Positions 53,669-64,000 of a DNA stretch of 64,000 bases are shown piece after piece. This DNA comes from Epiperipatus broadwayi. Taxonomy: Eukaryota; Onychophora; Udeonychophora; Euonychophora; Peripatidae. Position numbers and translations under genes: made by a program. Location: the NCBI GenBank assembly GCA_028023455.1, contig JAQFVV010006203.1, forward strand, positions 13,988,348 to 14,052,347, given 5' to 3'. The stretch's first letter is position 1. Each line of letters opens with the position of its first letter. The notes beneath the pieces were generated by a model, which worked only from the letters and a program-made list of their open reading frames with translations, was not told the DNA's origin and did no database searches.

Positions 53669-54560
53669 TCTAAGATGCATTTTCATCAGGCAATGCCTTC
53701 AGTTAGCAACAAATTCCATAAAATGATTAATAAACTTTTAGATGTATATTGAAATGTAATTATTGCAAATAAATAAATGCTTGCTTAAAAAAGGATATAT
53801 ATATCTTTTTTTTAAAAAAGTAATATATATCAAATTAATCTACTTCATACTACTAGACAGGCACATTTATTGCAATAAACAGAAACTTAACTAATTTTCA
53901 GCTATATCTGCTCACATCTGCCATCCATGCTGATATTCTAGGTTCACATGTGCATTGAAGTTGGAAACTTTTTAGGTTCTAAATAAATTTAGGAATGTTT
54001 CTTACAAATAACCACTTCATAATTAATCCATAGTTAATAATTGGGTAGATAGTGCCCTCCCTCCTGCTCCATTGTTATTCTGTAGAAACTAGAAATTTTT
54101 TTTGCTCTACAGTAACCCATTGTCCTACATTAATTATGCAAAGGTCTACATATATGGATAAAGTAACTATCAAAAACTTCTAAGTGCATGGAAAATTTTC
54201 ACATTAGGATATCTTTGTGTATATACGTGCATATTATAACACCCACTGTATGCACTGAGTTATTCCAAAAAGGAGAATTGTGTGAAAGATTTGGTAGAAG
54301 GTAAGAAGTGATTGGTAGTTCAATTTATTAAAAGTTATAATATCTTTGATGACTTTCTTAAATAGTTCACCAGAAGGAGGCAGTTAATCATAACTGCAAA
54401 TTTAGGGTTGCATCATGTTTGTCACCTTTTATCCCATGATCCAGCTGGTATGGATTAATAAGGTTGTTTTACAATTGGTAAGATCATGGTCAGAAAGATT
54501 GAAGGAATTGGACTACCACAATGTAATATTTCTACTAAAATTGCTTTCTCATCATTCTTC

Positions 54561-54640
54561 TTCAGAGCCATTTATAAAAGTATGACTAATCAATAAATAC
54601 TCAGTGAGATCACAGGCTAATACTTGGCTATTAGTCTTGC
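54561..54640 (+). repeat. Dispersed repeat copy matching 10111-10205
   Basis: TTCAGAGCCATTTATAAAAG, ACTAATCAATAAATACTC, then CACAGGCTAATACTTGGCTA. The second block pairs with CACAGCCTAGTTATTGGCTA at about 10181. Confidence 0.45.
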
Positions 54641-57049
54641 ACAAATCCATTGTTTTTAATATCATTACCAATTATGTAATTAATACATTGGGAAGCCGAA
54701 TCTTATGAAATACGATCATTTAAATACCTTCTATTAGCATCATCTTTTATAGTTGTGTGTTTTTCAACTTTCATATTTTGAAATTAGGCAAATGAAATAA
54801 GCTTAATATAAATAATATTCAAGATTCAAAGTCTTGTAATATCGTAATTCCCACTCAGAGTTTGGGTATTAATTAGTGAAGCTATATGCATGCGTATTTA
54901 CTTTATCAGTATACTTTATTTCAATTATACTCTATCCAAAATGAATAAAAAAATAAAACATTAAAATTTTATGAATTTATTAAATTTTATAAATCTGTAT
55001 CACAAATAAATTCTACTTTTTATCAGGTCCTGCTCTCATTAAAGCTAATGCAATTTCATTTATTACCGTAATTGGTTTTGTGTGTGTGTGTGTGTGTTAA
55101 ATAAGATAAAAGCACAGATTTTTTTTTTTCAAAAATTGGATATAGTATAATATTTTATTTAATAAAATATTTTCTAAGTGTAATTTCATAAAGTATTTTT
55201 CTTGAACAGTAAAAGAAAAGTTATCAATTCATAATGGAAGAAAAAAAAAAGAATGATCTGTTAGAGAAATAATGAAAACAGAAAAGCATGTTTCTGTCAT
55301 AGTTGCTTGTATTCCTAAAACCTAAAGTTATAACCATGTTAAGAGAGAATTTTTTGCTAAAGCATTGAATTTATAGATAGAAGATAGGAAACGGTAAAAA
55401 TATTTCTGTAAAGTTATTGCATCAGAATGCTTTAAGCATGTATGAGCTTTGTTCTATTTTATTTAAGAAATATATAAAGATATGTTACAGAAAATTTATT
55501 ATTAATTTTTTGAATAAATGTGAACGAATGAACACACAGTGAATGTATATGTAAATGTCATTTCTCAATTTATTATTGCTATTTTTTGAAAATTTTATTT
55601 ATACTATAACATAGATTTGTATATATACACTATTCACATAATAAAAGTATCTGTATTATATGTGTGTGTGTGTTGAAAAGTACTATAAATCATGTGTATT
55701 ATCCATTATATACATTAGGGAGATTTGGAACGTAATATAGCAGATGTTGTGGCACTGCTATATATCTTAATTTAAAAGGAGCTAATAGACAATACTTAAA
55801 TGTTCTCATTCATAATATTATAATAACCAAGATAATGGCTTAAAAATTTTGAACTTTCTAAAATTTTAAATAAGGTAGATATGATTTTAGCTAGTAACCA
55901 GAAACTAGTTTGGTAATCTGTTTTGTTATAACCATCAGATGTCTATTGATTACTCATGCTTAATATAATGGCCAAAATAAAGTGATCCAAGTTGGATTGC
56001 TGTTGTCAAATGTAGAATTTCTGGGAATAACACTCAAATCCTTTTTATATTAATTCCGTATGTACGTTCTCGTAAATATCAATAAGTATTGATTATATCA
56101 CTTTGAGATATCATGAAATCAAATTTTGCTTTTCTTTCATATTCTCTATCTTTCTGGAAATATTTATGTCATTGGCAGTGGTATTACATCGTAAAACTTT
56201 TTTAATAATGATGCAATATGTTGCATTATCTCAATTTTTTTTTGTTATATTTAAATTGCTTTGGATCAAGTTGCTATGGCATTATCATGTAAATAAAATA
56301 TTTATTTTATATAGTGCTATGTTTATAAACTGTAATATTAATAATCAGTATTAAGCTAATGCACATGCGCTTTGTGGATTTTAACTGTAAATGAATTCTC
56401 TCGCTTTCAAACACAAGATAAAGTCTTTGTGAAAAGATAGAATGAATCCAATTACAATTAATTTTAAAATTTATGAATTATGAATGTGGCAACTAATAGC
56501 AAACTATTTAGGATTAAGTATTATTGTTTGATTGATCATAGTATTCTATTGCCTAGTAATTTTATGTGCATTAGAGGCAGACAATTAAACATACATACAT
56601 ATTATTCCATTGTGACTATACATTCGTAAACTATATTTACTTCAATCACTCCAAATATGCATTTCAATCAGATTAGTTTCATCATATAAGCTTGATGTTT
56701 GTAATCTTTTTCAGTAATCATAAACTGTTATTAAGAACTTATCTGAAACAAATAATGGATTAGGATTGTTGAGTACGATTGATATGATCAAGTGTAATGG
56801 TAACCATTTACTTTTTTTTTCTTGGCAAAGTCTATAAAGAGTATTTGAATAATATAGTGATAGAAATATTTTTTTAAAAAAAGATCTAAAATTGTGCACT
56901 TAAGTGGTATGTAGTAATGAGTAATCTCATAATAATTCTACAGATTTATTGAAGTTGGCAAATAAATTTAATCTTTAATAGAATTTAAAATCTATATTTT
57001 AAAGAAATTTTTAACTTTATATATATATATAAAAATGATTTAATTATTA

Positions 57050-57310
57050 TGGATGGCTGAAGAGTTGTGGAGTGGAGTGGTTTGAAGCCTGTTCATTAAA
57101 GTATGAAGATTGGCTATTTTAATATAAGTTGAGCTTTGATTGTATATATGCGTGGAAATGATAATCTGGACCAACTGATGAGTGCTGGTTTAGTTCAAAA
57201 TACTTATATTGGTGATTATTTATCTTTTCGACATGTGTGCGCAGCGATATGAGATAGCATGCATGGTTAAGGGGTGTGTGAAAGTCTGAGTTCAAATCCC
57301 CCTACATATT
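57050..57310 (+). repeat. Copy of the palindromic-cluster repeat family
   Basis: GGATGGCTGAAGAGTTGTGG, CCAACTGATGAGTGCTGGTT, GATTATTTATCTTTTCGACA, ending CTGAGTTCAAATCCCCC. The left part is the complement of 28441-28485. Confidence 0.7.
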
Positions 57311-57499
57311 ACATATAGAAGTGCTGTTATGAAAAAGCCTGTACTATAGAAAAAATTCATACTTTAAATATTATTTGTTTATTTAATGAAAGATTACTAT
57401 TTGAAATAAGTCGTGTTATAAAAATACATAATTTATGATTATATAATAATATTTCAATATAAGAATCATTTAGATTAAAATATTATTTTTCAACTGGCT

Positions 57500-57740
57500 T
57501 TGAACATGCCTGTCCATTAAAGTTTGAAGAATTGTTATCTTATTATAAATCAAGCACTGATTTTATATATATATGGAAGATGATGATCTAAACCACATGA
57601 TGAATACTAGTTCAGCACATAATAGGTATATTGGAAATCCTTTATCTTTGTCATAGTTGTGTAGTCATGTGTATTGGTTGTAAAAGATGGTGTAGATGAT
57701 TAAAGAGAACTTGAAAGTCTAGGTTCAAATCCTCTCTAAT
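57500..57740 (+). repeat. Second adjacent copy of the palindromic-cluster family
   Basis: GCCTGTCCATTAAAGTTTGA, GATGATGATCTAAACCACAT, GTGTATTGGTTGTAAAAGAT, ending CTAGGTTCAAATCCTC. It lies in the same orientation as the 57050 copy, 190 bp downstream. Confidence 0.7.
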
Positions 57741-59273
57741 TACATGTATATTACAGGTGTATATAATATAACTGTATTCAAATATTAGATACAGTAGTTT
57801 TATATCTTTATTCATAACTTCAAATAAAGATTAAGTATCAAGGATCAGTTAATTATTAATGCAATCAACACAAAAGATTTCTATTAGTGATTTTTGGTAA
57901 TTGGTTTTGTTTTTTTACATGCAATGGTCTAGAATCAAAGAATTATTATTTTTTTAAACCTCAATTCCTTTTACATTATTAGAAAGTTTCTGATTAATTT
58001 ATAATCACTATTTATATTTCCTAAAGATAAATGTAGACCGTGACTTCAGTGAATAATTAATTATTCGAATGTAATACCTTTACCACCAATAATGAAAACT
58101 ATGGATAGCACATCAAATTTTTTGATCAGTTTAATTTGACAATATAATGCCCTAGTAGCCATATCCATTTACAGCTGAATTTTGGACAGCTATGGGCTGG
58201 CTCTTTGAAACGAAAATCTTAGCCCACTTGTGTCCATAAAAAATATTTAAGAATTATTTGACCTGGTCTTGATTTCCCATTGCAGACATAGTAGATAAAT
58301 GCTAACTATTATGGCTTCAATCCATCTCTCTATTTTCTAACAGTATCCTAAAAAAATATTTTTGAAGTACAATGATTAATTGTAAATGCTATATTCAACA
58401 TATATAGCTCGTGCAACAAACAAGACGGATTTGTCAAATAGTAATTGCCAGTATAAACAACTTATTTGTTATGTGTGCTTATTTAAAAGTTTTGCGTGAT
58501 TACCACCAGAGGGCTATTACTTCCTTGACTAATAAATAACATTGTCTCTAGACTAGAAACGAAAATGTTTGATTTATTACCTCCACTATTTTTTAGTTTG
58601 TTTGCTATTAGGCAGTTACCAAGGGGATCAATTGATGCTTATGCACCAAAATATTAAGCTGAACAAATCAACTTTGTAATTGATTGAAGTGAATTTATTT
58701 TTATTTCCCCCAGTTAGAAATAAAGGAACATTTCTTGAGCCCCACTCCCCCTCACTACTAAGCTAAATATTTCAATGAAAACTGGAATGGGAATAATTGA
58801 ACTAAATTGGAATTGGGCTTGTGAATCCAATTTTTAATGTTTTGAAGATTGAAATAAGCCGTGAAACTACTATAAACTTGAGCATGATCAATCTTATTTT
58901 TTGCAAATTGTATACTTTGAGAATATACAGATCCTAATGAAACTAATGCCATAAAAATATATTGTGTGTTATACTTAACATTGAAAGGGTATTCACTCAA
59001 AATATGTGAATTTGCCATATGAAAATTTATATACATAAATGAATTGAATCATAGCTCTTGTTTTTTGTTTTTTTAGAAACTTCTTCAAAGTAAATTATTT
59101 GTTTGCATTCATTCATATTTAAAAGAAAATGACTAGTTATTAATTATTTTAGAACAATTTTAAGCAGTTGCCATTACCAAAAGATATTACAGTGTAAAGC
59201 TAAGTACATTTAACAAATAATCTTATCCAAACAACTTTTTCCAGTGTTATATAATTAGAATTAGCAATAAGTT

Positions 59274-59322
59274 AATTGCCATCTACTATGATTAGTCAAG
59301 CTTACAACAGATGGCTCTTTGG
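59274..59322 (-). repeat. Dispersed repeat copy, minus strand
   Basis: The plus strand reads AATTGCCATCTACTATGATT, then AGTCAAGCTTACAACAGATG and GCTCTTTGG. This is the complement of AGAGCCATCTNTTGTAAGCT seen at 10116. Confidence 0.5.
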
Positions 59323-60117
59323 ACCGTAAATATGTTTTCTATGGAGATGCCAAGGAGTACATTAAAACATTTACTATATATTTAGATTGTAAAATGATGA
59401 AGAAGAACCAGGATTAATTGTATAGAAAAGTGTAAAAGTAAAGACAATAAAAGAAGTAGAGATTTTATTAGAAAAATGGGGAATTCATTGGTAGGATAAT
59501 AGAATTAATATAACATCTTTTATTAAGATGGAATAGGAAAAGGAAAAAGGATGAATCAGAGTTGAAGAAATAGGAAGTCAATAAATGTACTGTGATACAT
59601 AATGGAAATCTAACAGGGTTTTTGGATATGCAATTGATGCATAGAAACTTCAGGCTTTGCTTATGGGGAAGTGATTTTGTATTACATTACCGTTTCTGAA
59701 AGTATATTTTTATAATATGATAATTGCAGTGTTTTGTAAAAATGTCAGACATGTTTGTGCACTCCAGAAAAACTAGAATTTGTTCGAGTGGTTGTTGTAG
59801 ATCGCACGCTGATAACGGAGGAAGTTAAGTAACATAATGGCAGACGATAATTCCAAGAAATATTTGCTGATTGCAAATATTTCTGGATAAAAGAGGTTAC
59901 CTGATTGGACAAGGATTAATTGCTACAGTTATCAGAAAGCAATAAAAGACGGTGTAACATCTACGCAGGGCAGTATTTTGAGTAGACGTCTGTTTAACAC
60001 CAGTAGAGATATCTCGCGTTAGTGCTTGCGGTTAATGACCAGCGCCCAGTGGAAATGTAGTCCATGGGCATAGCTGAAAGAGCCCACAGATGGGGAGACC
60101 GCAGCAGAGATATTCAG

Positions 60118-60325
60118 AACATTTGTTTAGAGAGCATTTGTTGCAGACCATTCTTTGGAGAGCATTCGTTGCAGACCATTTTTTGGAGAGCATTCATTGC
60201 AGACCATTCGTTTGGAGAGCATCCGTTGCAGACCATTCAGTGCGGACCATTCATTTGGAGAGCATTCGTTGCTGACCATTTGTTGGAGAGCATTCCTTGC
60301 AGAGCATTCAGTGCAAGAGAGCAGT
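60118..60325 (+). repeat. Tandem repeats of about 25-30 bp within the 5' LTR
   Basis: Repeats of the type GGAGAGCATTCGTTGCAGAC CATTC recur about eight times with variants. They create long overlapping ORFs rich in ESI, CRPF and WRAF words in three frames, which are not genes. The 3' LTR carries the matching array. Confidence 0.9.
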
Positions 60326-61107
60326 GTGGGAATTGAACATTAGCGAATGTTATTGGATAGCCGCACAGTCATTCTGGCAAATATAACACTGGCAGTCGTA
60401 AGTGCGGATATAACATTGGCACAGTCGCATTTGGAACCTGTGAGTAGCAAATAAGTTTTAATTACATCAAGTTTAGCTACAGTTGGAGAAATCTGGAAAA
60501 TGGAAAGCCCAGTTAGTATAACGTTAACATCGGAAGCTGAGGTTTACCACACTTGCGCAGTCACCATTGAATGTAACTGGCAAAAAAGTTTCAGCAGCAG
60601 TTAAATCGTATATTTCTTAGTGAAATAACAGGAAAGTAGGAATAGAAAAACAACAACATTAAGGAATAGCAACAAGGGTTTTTCTGGAGTGGAGGGAGGT
60701 GTAGTGTTTTGTAAAAATGGCAGACGTTTGTGCACTCCAGAAAAACTAGAATTTGTTTGAGTGGTTGTTGTAGATCTCATGCTGATAATGGAGGAAGTTA
60801 AGTAACATAATGGCGGATGATAATTCCAAGAGATATTTGCTGATTGCAAATATTTCTGGATAAAAGACGTTACCTGATTGGACAAGGATTAATTGCTGCA
60901 GTTATCAGCAAGCAATAAAAGACGGTGTAACATCTATGCAGGGCAGTATTGAGTAGGCAGTATTTGAGTAGATGTCTGTTTAACACCAGTAGAGATATCT
61001 CGCATCAGTGCTTGCGGTTAATGACCAGCGCCCAGTGGAAATGTAGTCCACGGGCATAGCTGAAAGAGCCCACAGAGATGGGGAGACCGCAGCAGAGATA
61101 TTCAGAA

Positions 61108-61308
61108 CATTCGTTTGGAGAGCATTCATTGCAGACCATTCTTTGGAGAGCATTCATTAGAGAGCATTTGTTGCAGACCATTTTTTGGAGAGCATTTGTT
61201 GCAGACCATTCGTTTGGAGAGCTTTCGTTGCAGAGCATTCAGTGCAGACCATTCGTTTGGAGAGCATTCGTTGGAGAGCATTTGTTGCAGAGCATTCAGT
61301 GCAAGAGA
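61108..61308 (+). repeat. Tandem repeats of about 25-30 bp within the 3' LTR
   Basis: The same GGAGAGCATTC / GCAGACCATTC units as at 60118-60325, but with a different order of variants and different unit lengths. The two LTR arrays have therefore changed since insertion, by slippage or unequal exchange. Confidence 0.9.
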
Positions 61309-61732
61309 GCAGCGTGAGAATTGAACATTAGCGAACATTATTAGATAGCCGCACAGTCATTCTGGCAAATATAACATTGGCACAGTCGTAAGTGCAGATA
61401 TAACAGTAATATACGCTTTATATATTGATAGACATGGTGAAAATTTGTGAATAAATTGTATTAAATTGTTCATTTTTGAATTAATTGGTTTACAGCTTCA
61501 GTTCTGCATTATTCATGCGGAGTATGTCCCAAGGAAAAGGTGGCTGATGATTGATTTTTTTTCCAAGCTACCTGAAGTGGCATTTCTGAATCAATGCACG
61601 TGCAATGTAATCACATGATAGAGCTATTCATTACCAAAAATTTAAAGCATTAGTATATTTGAATCATAAGTTATGACTTGAAATGTGATAGTGTGTTTTG
61701 TACCTTAGTAAAAAATCCATAATGACGCTAAC

Positions 61733-61920
61733 ATGAAACTTTGTTTTAAATGGAACAGAACTGCTACTAAAAAATTTGAAATGATTTATATTGTACATGG
61801 CCATGAAGTCATTAAGTGCAAGAAGGTTGTCAAGTGGTTTGCAAAATTTTGTGACGGCAGGGAGGGAATTGAAGATGATTCGTGAAGGTATCCAAACAAG
61901 CTAGTGCCTTAAAATTTTTG
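61733..61920 (+). pseudogene. Mariner-like transposase N-terminal remnant
   Basis: From ATG at 61733 the frame is open for 50 codons: KWNRTATKKFEMIYIVHGHE, then VVKWFAKFCDGREGIEDDS and a TGA at 61883. This follows the first helix-turn-helix of mariner transposases (the 'TA-ETfEML--ayG-eal-r-rVfeWhkRFkeGRE-veDD' layout). After the stop the frame continues RYPNKLVP, like the 'RSGRPS' that normally follows. The catalytic DDD domain was not found downstream; 61925-62500 is decayed. It lies about 730 bp before the exon at 62652. Confidence 0.7.
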
Positions 61921-62651
61921 TGTAGGAATCTAAACTATGCCATTGTGTAACATGCATTTTTCAGAGATGGTGCTGAAAACAACTTTAAGAGAGATATTGT
62001 GTCTACAAAAACATATGACCTTCGTTTAATCATTATCAAAAACTTATTATTTGTTATATATAATGCTAATAGTTATAATGCCATTGATATTATTAATTGA
62101 ACGAGATGATATGACAAAATACTAGATACAGAACTGTCTTAATATAATTTGGTTCTATTTGTTACAGCACTACACTGCAACACAAGTTTTGGAACATGTC
62201 AAAAAATAGACAGCCATATTTTGAAGCAATTGCTATCCAGTGAATTAATCAAAGAATAAACTGGATCCAGGATATGTGCAAGCTATCTTTGAAAAATTTC
62301 CTTTAATAGCCTCTTCACTGGATAAAATTGTTTAAAATGGCAATTGCATGGGAAGCAGTTCTGCTCTAATATTCATTTTGAAAAAGTATCTCAAGATAAA
62401 TTGAATGACAAAAGTTGCAAATGCAAGGAGATCAGGTCTGTTAACATGCCTAATATATTTGCTGCAGCCTGTTTGCTTGAATAAATATTGGCATTCACTC
62501 ATGAGAGATGTTTTATTCTTGAATTATCTGTAAAGACTATATAGTATTATAGCCTATTTATATTATAATAATTATTTCAATAAAGATTTTCCAAAATAAA
62601 ATTATTATTAATTAAAAGTGTGTGTTTTTATCTTTTTTTTTATTATTTCAG

Positions 62652-62759
62652 GCCAGTAAATTAGGTATCTACAGTTCATTTTTACAAAATTATCCAAAGG
62701 CTATTGAAACAATACAGAAAAGATGCGCAGACAATCAACAGTTTTCAGATATAGCTAAG
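62652..62759 (+). CDS. RhoGEF exon: DH domain, helix region after conserved region 2
   Basis: Acceptor TATTATTTCAG, donor GTAAAT. The 36 codons are in phase 0 at both ends: ASKLGIYSSFLQNYPKAIET then IQKRCADNQQFSDIAK. The 'f--Y--f--ny--ai--i---c-----F' pattern is the DH segment following 'iGd-F' at the end of exon 39605-39790, so the two exons join directly across the 22.9-kb intron. No start codon is needed here. Confidence 0.88.
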
Positions 62760-62841
62760 GTAAATCTAATGGTCATCTTATACTAGAACATTGTACTCAA
62801 AAAATAAATAAATAAAAATCTTATATATATATATATTTAAG

Positions 62842-62887
62842 GGTATTAAATTAAAATCTGCGGCTGACCAAGTGCTTACTTTTGAAG
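62842..62887 (+). CDS. RhoGEF microexon (46 nt), lead-in to conserved region 3
   Basis: After an 82-bp intron with an AG acceptor (TATATATTTAAG), the exon reads GIKLKSAADQVLTFE plus one base, then donor GTAATT. It ends in phase 1; the next exon starts with the two bases AT, making an Asp codon across the junction. The 'LTFED' word is what DH domains show just before their third conserved region. The polypyrimidine tract is weak, so the exact acceptor is the least sure part. Confidence 0.75.
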
Positions 62888-63015
62888 GTAATTAGTTAAT
62901 TTTATTTTTTTATTCTGAAGTTATTTTATTTAAAATGAAAGTGATAGTAGAAATAATTATCAGTATTTAGAAATTTATTGCAAATGTTTCCTGTAATTCT
63001 TTTTCTAATGTTTAG

Positions 63016-63068
63016 ATCTCATTCACAAACCTGTTGCCAAAATTCAGAAAAATGCATTAGTTTTACAT
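63016..63068 (+). CDS. RhoGEF exon: conserved region 3 of the DH domain
   Basis: Acceptor TAATGTTTAG, donor GTAAGT. It completes the split Asp codon and gives LIHKPVAKIQKNALVLH, ending in phase 0. This is the 'lL-kPvqRi-ky-lLL' helix that forms the core of the GTPase-binding site. Here the usual QR is AK and the usual Tyr is Asn. The rest of the DH domain and any PH domain must lie beyond 64000, since I found no matching exon before the window end. Confidence 0.8.
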
Positions 63069-64000
63069 GTAAGTATTATAAATTTTTATTGCTTAATTTT
63101 AATTTTTTAAAAAAGAAATCTGCATATGAAATAATTATTCTCTTTTATATAAAACTTATTAATAAAATATCAAATGCCAAAAACTAAACTAGTCAATATA
63201 ATAAATTAAGTGCATCAGTTCATAATTAAATCATTAGCCAAAATTAAATTACAAATTTACTAACTATGGTTTCTTTCCACCTTCAGCCTTGTCAAGTGCA
63301 AAGAAACATAACACAAAATAAATATATACTATTCTAACATTCCAATTACTTTTAATATCAAAAACACTTTTAAATAAGTTAAAGGTGGTTTTGAAGCTTT
63401 TAACTTATTTAAAAGTTTTTTTTTTTTTTATGTTAAAAATAATTGGAATGTTAGTTGGAATTATGGGATGGTAGAATAGTATATATTTATTTTGTGTTGT
63501 GTTTCTTTGTATTTGAGAACTCTGCATTATTCTGAAGCTATTAATTTATTTAAAAGTTTTTGATATTAAAGATAATTGAAATGTTAATAGGAATTATGGG
63601 AAGATAGGATAGTAATATTTATTTTGTGTTGGTTTTCTTTACACTTGAGAAATCTGTCTTGCTAGAGAAACTATTGATAGTGAGTTTGTAATTTAATTTT
63701 GGAAATGTTTTAATTGTAAATTGATCTACTTAGCTTAAAATTTAGGGATATATGAAAGCTTTGTGATAATAGCTCTAATTATTAAGTCTCCCATTGATAA
63801 CAATCAAGTCTCTCCACTTGTTCTTGTGAATAGATATTGTAATTGTTGAATCTATCACTTAATTTTACATTTACATGATTGAAAATATTTATGAATGAGA
63901 ATCTTTAAATAATTTTTTATTATAAGCCCTTTGTGAATACGAAGGTATAATTTGTTACATACATAAGCCACATTCTGAATTATAAACTGTAGCAATATGA
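63069..64000 (+). other. Intron after conserved region 3, no further exon seen
   Basis: AT-rich DNA with the inverted and tandem repeat cluster at 63285-63655. No open segment resembling the next DH helix (which should follow the final His of the 63016 exon) was found, so the gene continues downstream. Confidence 0.6.
63285..63655. repeat. Inverted repeat with one arm duplicated
   Basis: The left arm (about 63288-63385: CAAAGAAACATAACACAAAA, ATTCTAACATTCCAATTA, TTTTAAATAAGTTAAAGG) is inverted at about 63398-63525. It is inverted a second time, in more diverged form, at about 63535-63655 (TTATTTTGTGTTGGTTTTCT). This is a foldback-type repeat in which one side has been tandemly duplicated. Confidence 0.7.

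Larger units (their letters stand above)
59725..61405 (+). mobile_element. Complete short non-autonomous LTR retroelement (TRIM-like)
   Basis: Two long direct repeats, 59725-60415 (691 bp) and 60700-61405 (706 bp), both begin TGYAGTGTTTTGTAAAAATG and end GATATAACA, the classic TG...CA form. The internal region is only 284 bp (60416-60699). It starts TTGGCACAGTCGC, a position and form suited to a primer-binding site, and ends with a purine tract GGAGTGGAGGGAGG (60686-60699) directly before the 3' LTR. Flanking bases ATAAT (59720-59724) and GTAAT (61406-61410) match at four of five positions, as an aged 5-bp target duplication might. No protein is encoded, so it would need enzymes from elsewhere. 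The plus strand is assigned from PBS-to-PPT order. Confidence 0.85.
39791..62651 (+). other. Giant intron (about 22.9 kb) inside the DH domain
   Basis: It runs from GTAAGA after 39790 to TATTATTTCAG before 62652. Elements recognised are listed separately. Gaps with nothing interpretable are 39946-42204, 42506-43480, 44150-45730, 49407-52120, 52173-52354, 53670-54560, 54641-57049, 57741-59273 and 59323-59724. These contain homopolymers, short TA and TG runs (for example TG repeats at 55079-55098) and chance ORFs. A segment at 59400-59600 is purine-rich and may be decayed coding DNA of a mobile element, unidentified. Confidence 0.75.

Noticed and set aside
60064-61338. Overlapping ORFs rich in ESI, CRPF and WRAF words
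   Set aside because: They are frames through the 25-30-bp tandem arrays in the LTRs, present in several frames and both strands.

Overview
This is a eukaryotic window: strongly AT-rich, almost entirely intronic, with no prokaryotic-style operons. Microsatellites, foldback elements, tRNA-derived SINEs, RTE-type LINE fragments and a Penelope-like element fill very long introns. This repeat mix and the intron size suggest an invertebrate with a large repeat-rich genome. A lophotrochozoan, possibly a cephalopod mollusc, is my best guess, but the sequence does not prove the taxon.

One real protein-coding gene is supported. It runs on the + strand through the whole window and is open at both ends. 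Five exons encode most of a Dbl-homology (DH, RhoGEF) domain: 39371-39493, 39605-39790, 62652-62759, 62842-62887 and 63016-63068. All have AG acceptors and GT donors, and the reading phases join exactly. A likely upstream exon at 8805-8887 ends in the phase that 39371 needs. A much weaker candidate lies at 5334. Two introns are about 30.5 kb and 22.9 kb. The gene looks like a Rho-family guanine nucleotide exchange factor, perhaps ARHGEF10/17-like, but the subfamily is uncertain.

Layout. 1-8.8 kb: 5' intron or flank, with foldback elements (376-606, 1766-2248, 7197-7325), a long-TIR element (7490-7973) and SINE-like copies. 8.9-39.4 kb: giant intron with RTE 3' fragments (one with a twin-priming inversion), a near-perfect 617-bp palindrome at 21001, two copies of one tRNA-SINE, a palindromic repeat cluster at 28.3-28.9 kb, a Penelope-like element at about 29.95-32.0 kb interrupted by a 377-bp TTA microsatellite, and a Ty3/Gypsy-like remnant near 36 kb. 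39.8-62.7 kb: second giant intron with the longest RTE fragment (45.7-47.5 kb), a decayed zinc-knuckle ORF1/gag-like reading frame (47.6-48.7 kb), another long-TIR copy (49.0-49.4 kb), a short non-autonomous LTR element with both LTRs (59725-61405) and a decayed mariner transposase start (61733). 62.7-64 kb: the last DH exons, then an inverted-repeat cluster.

Most apparent open reading frames lie inside repeats or arise by chance in AT-rich DNA. No new protein system was found. The most notable items are the structural DNA features: the palindrome, the TTA array inside a Penelope ORF, the complete miniature LTR element, and a family of foldback repeats present in several copies.
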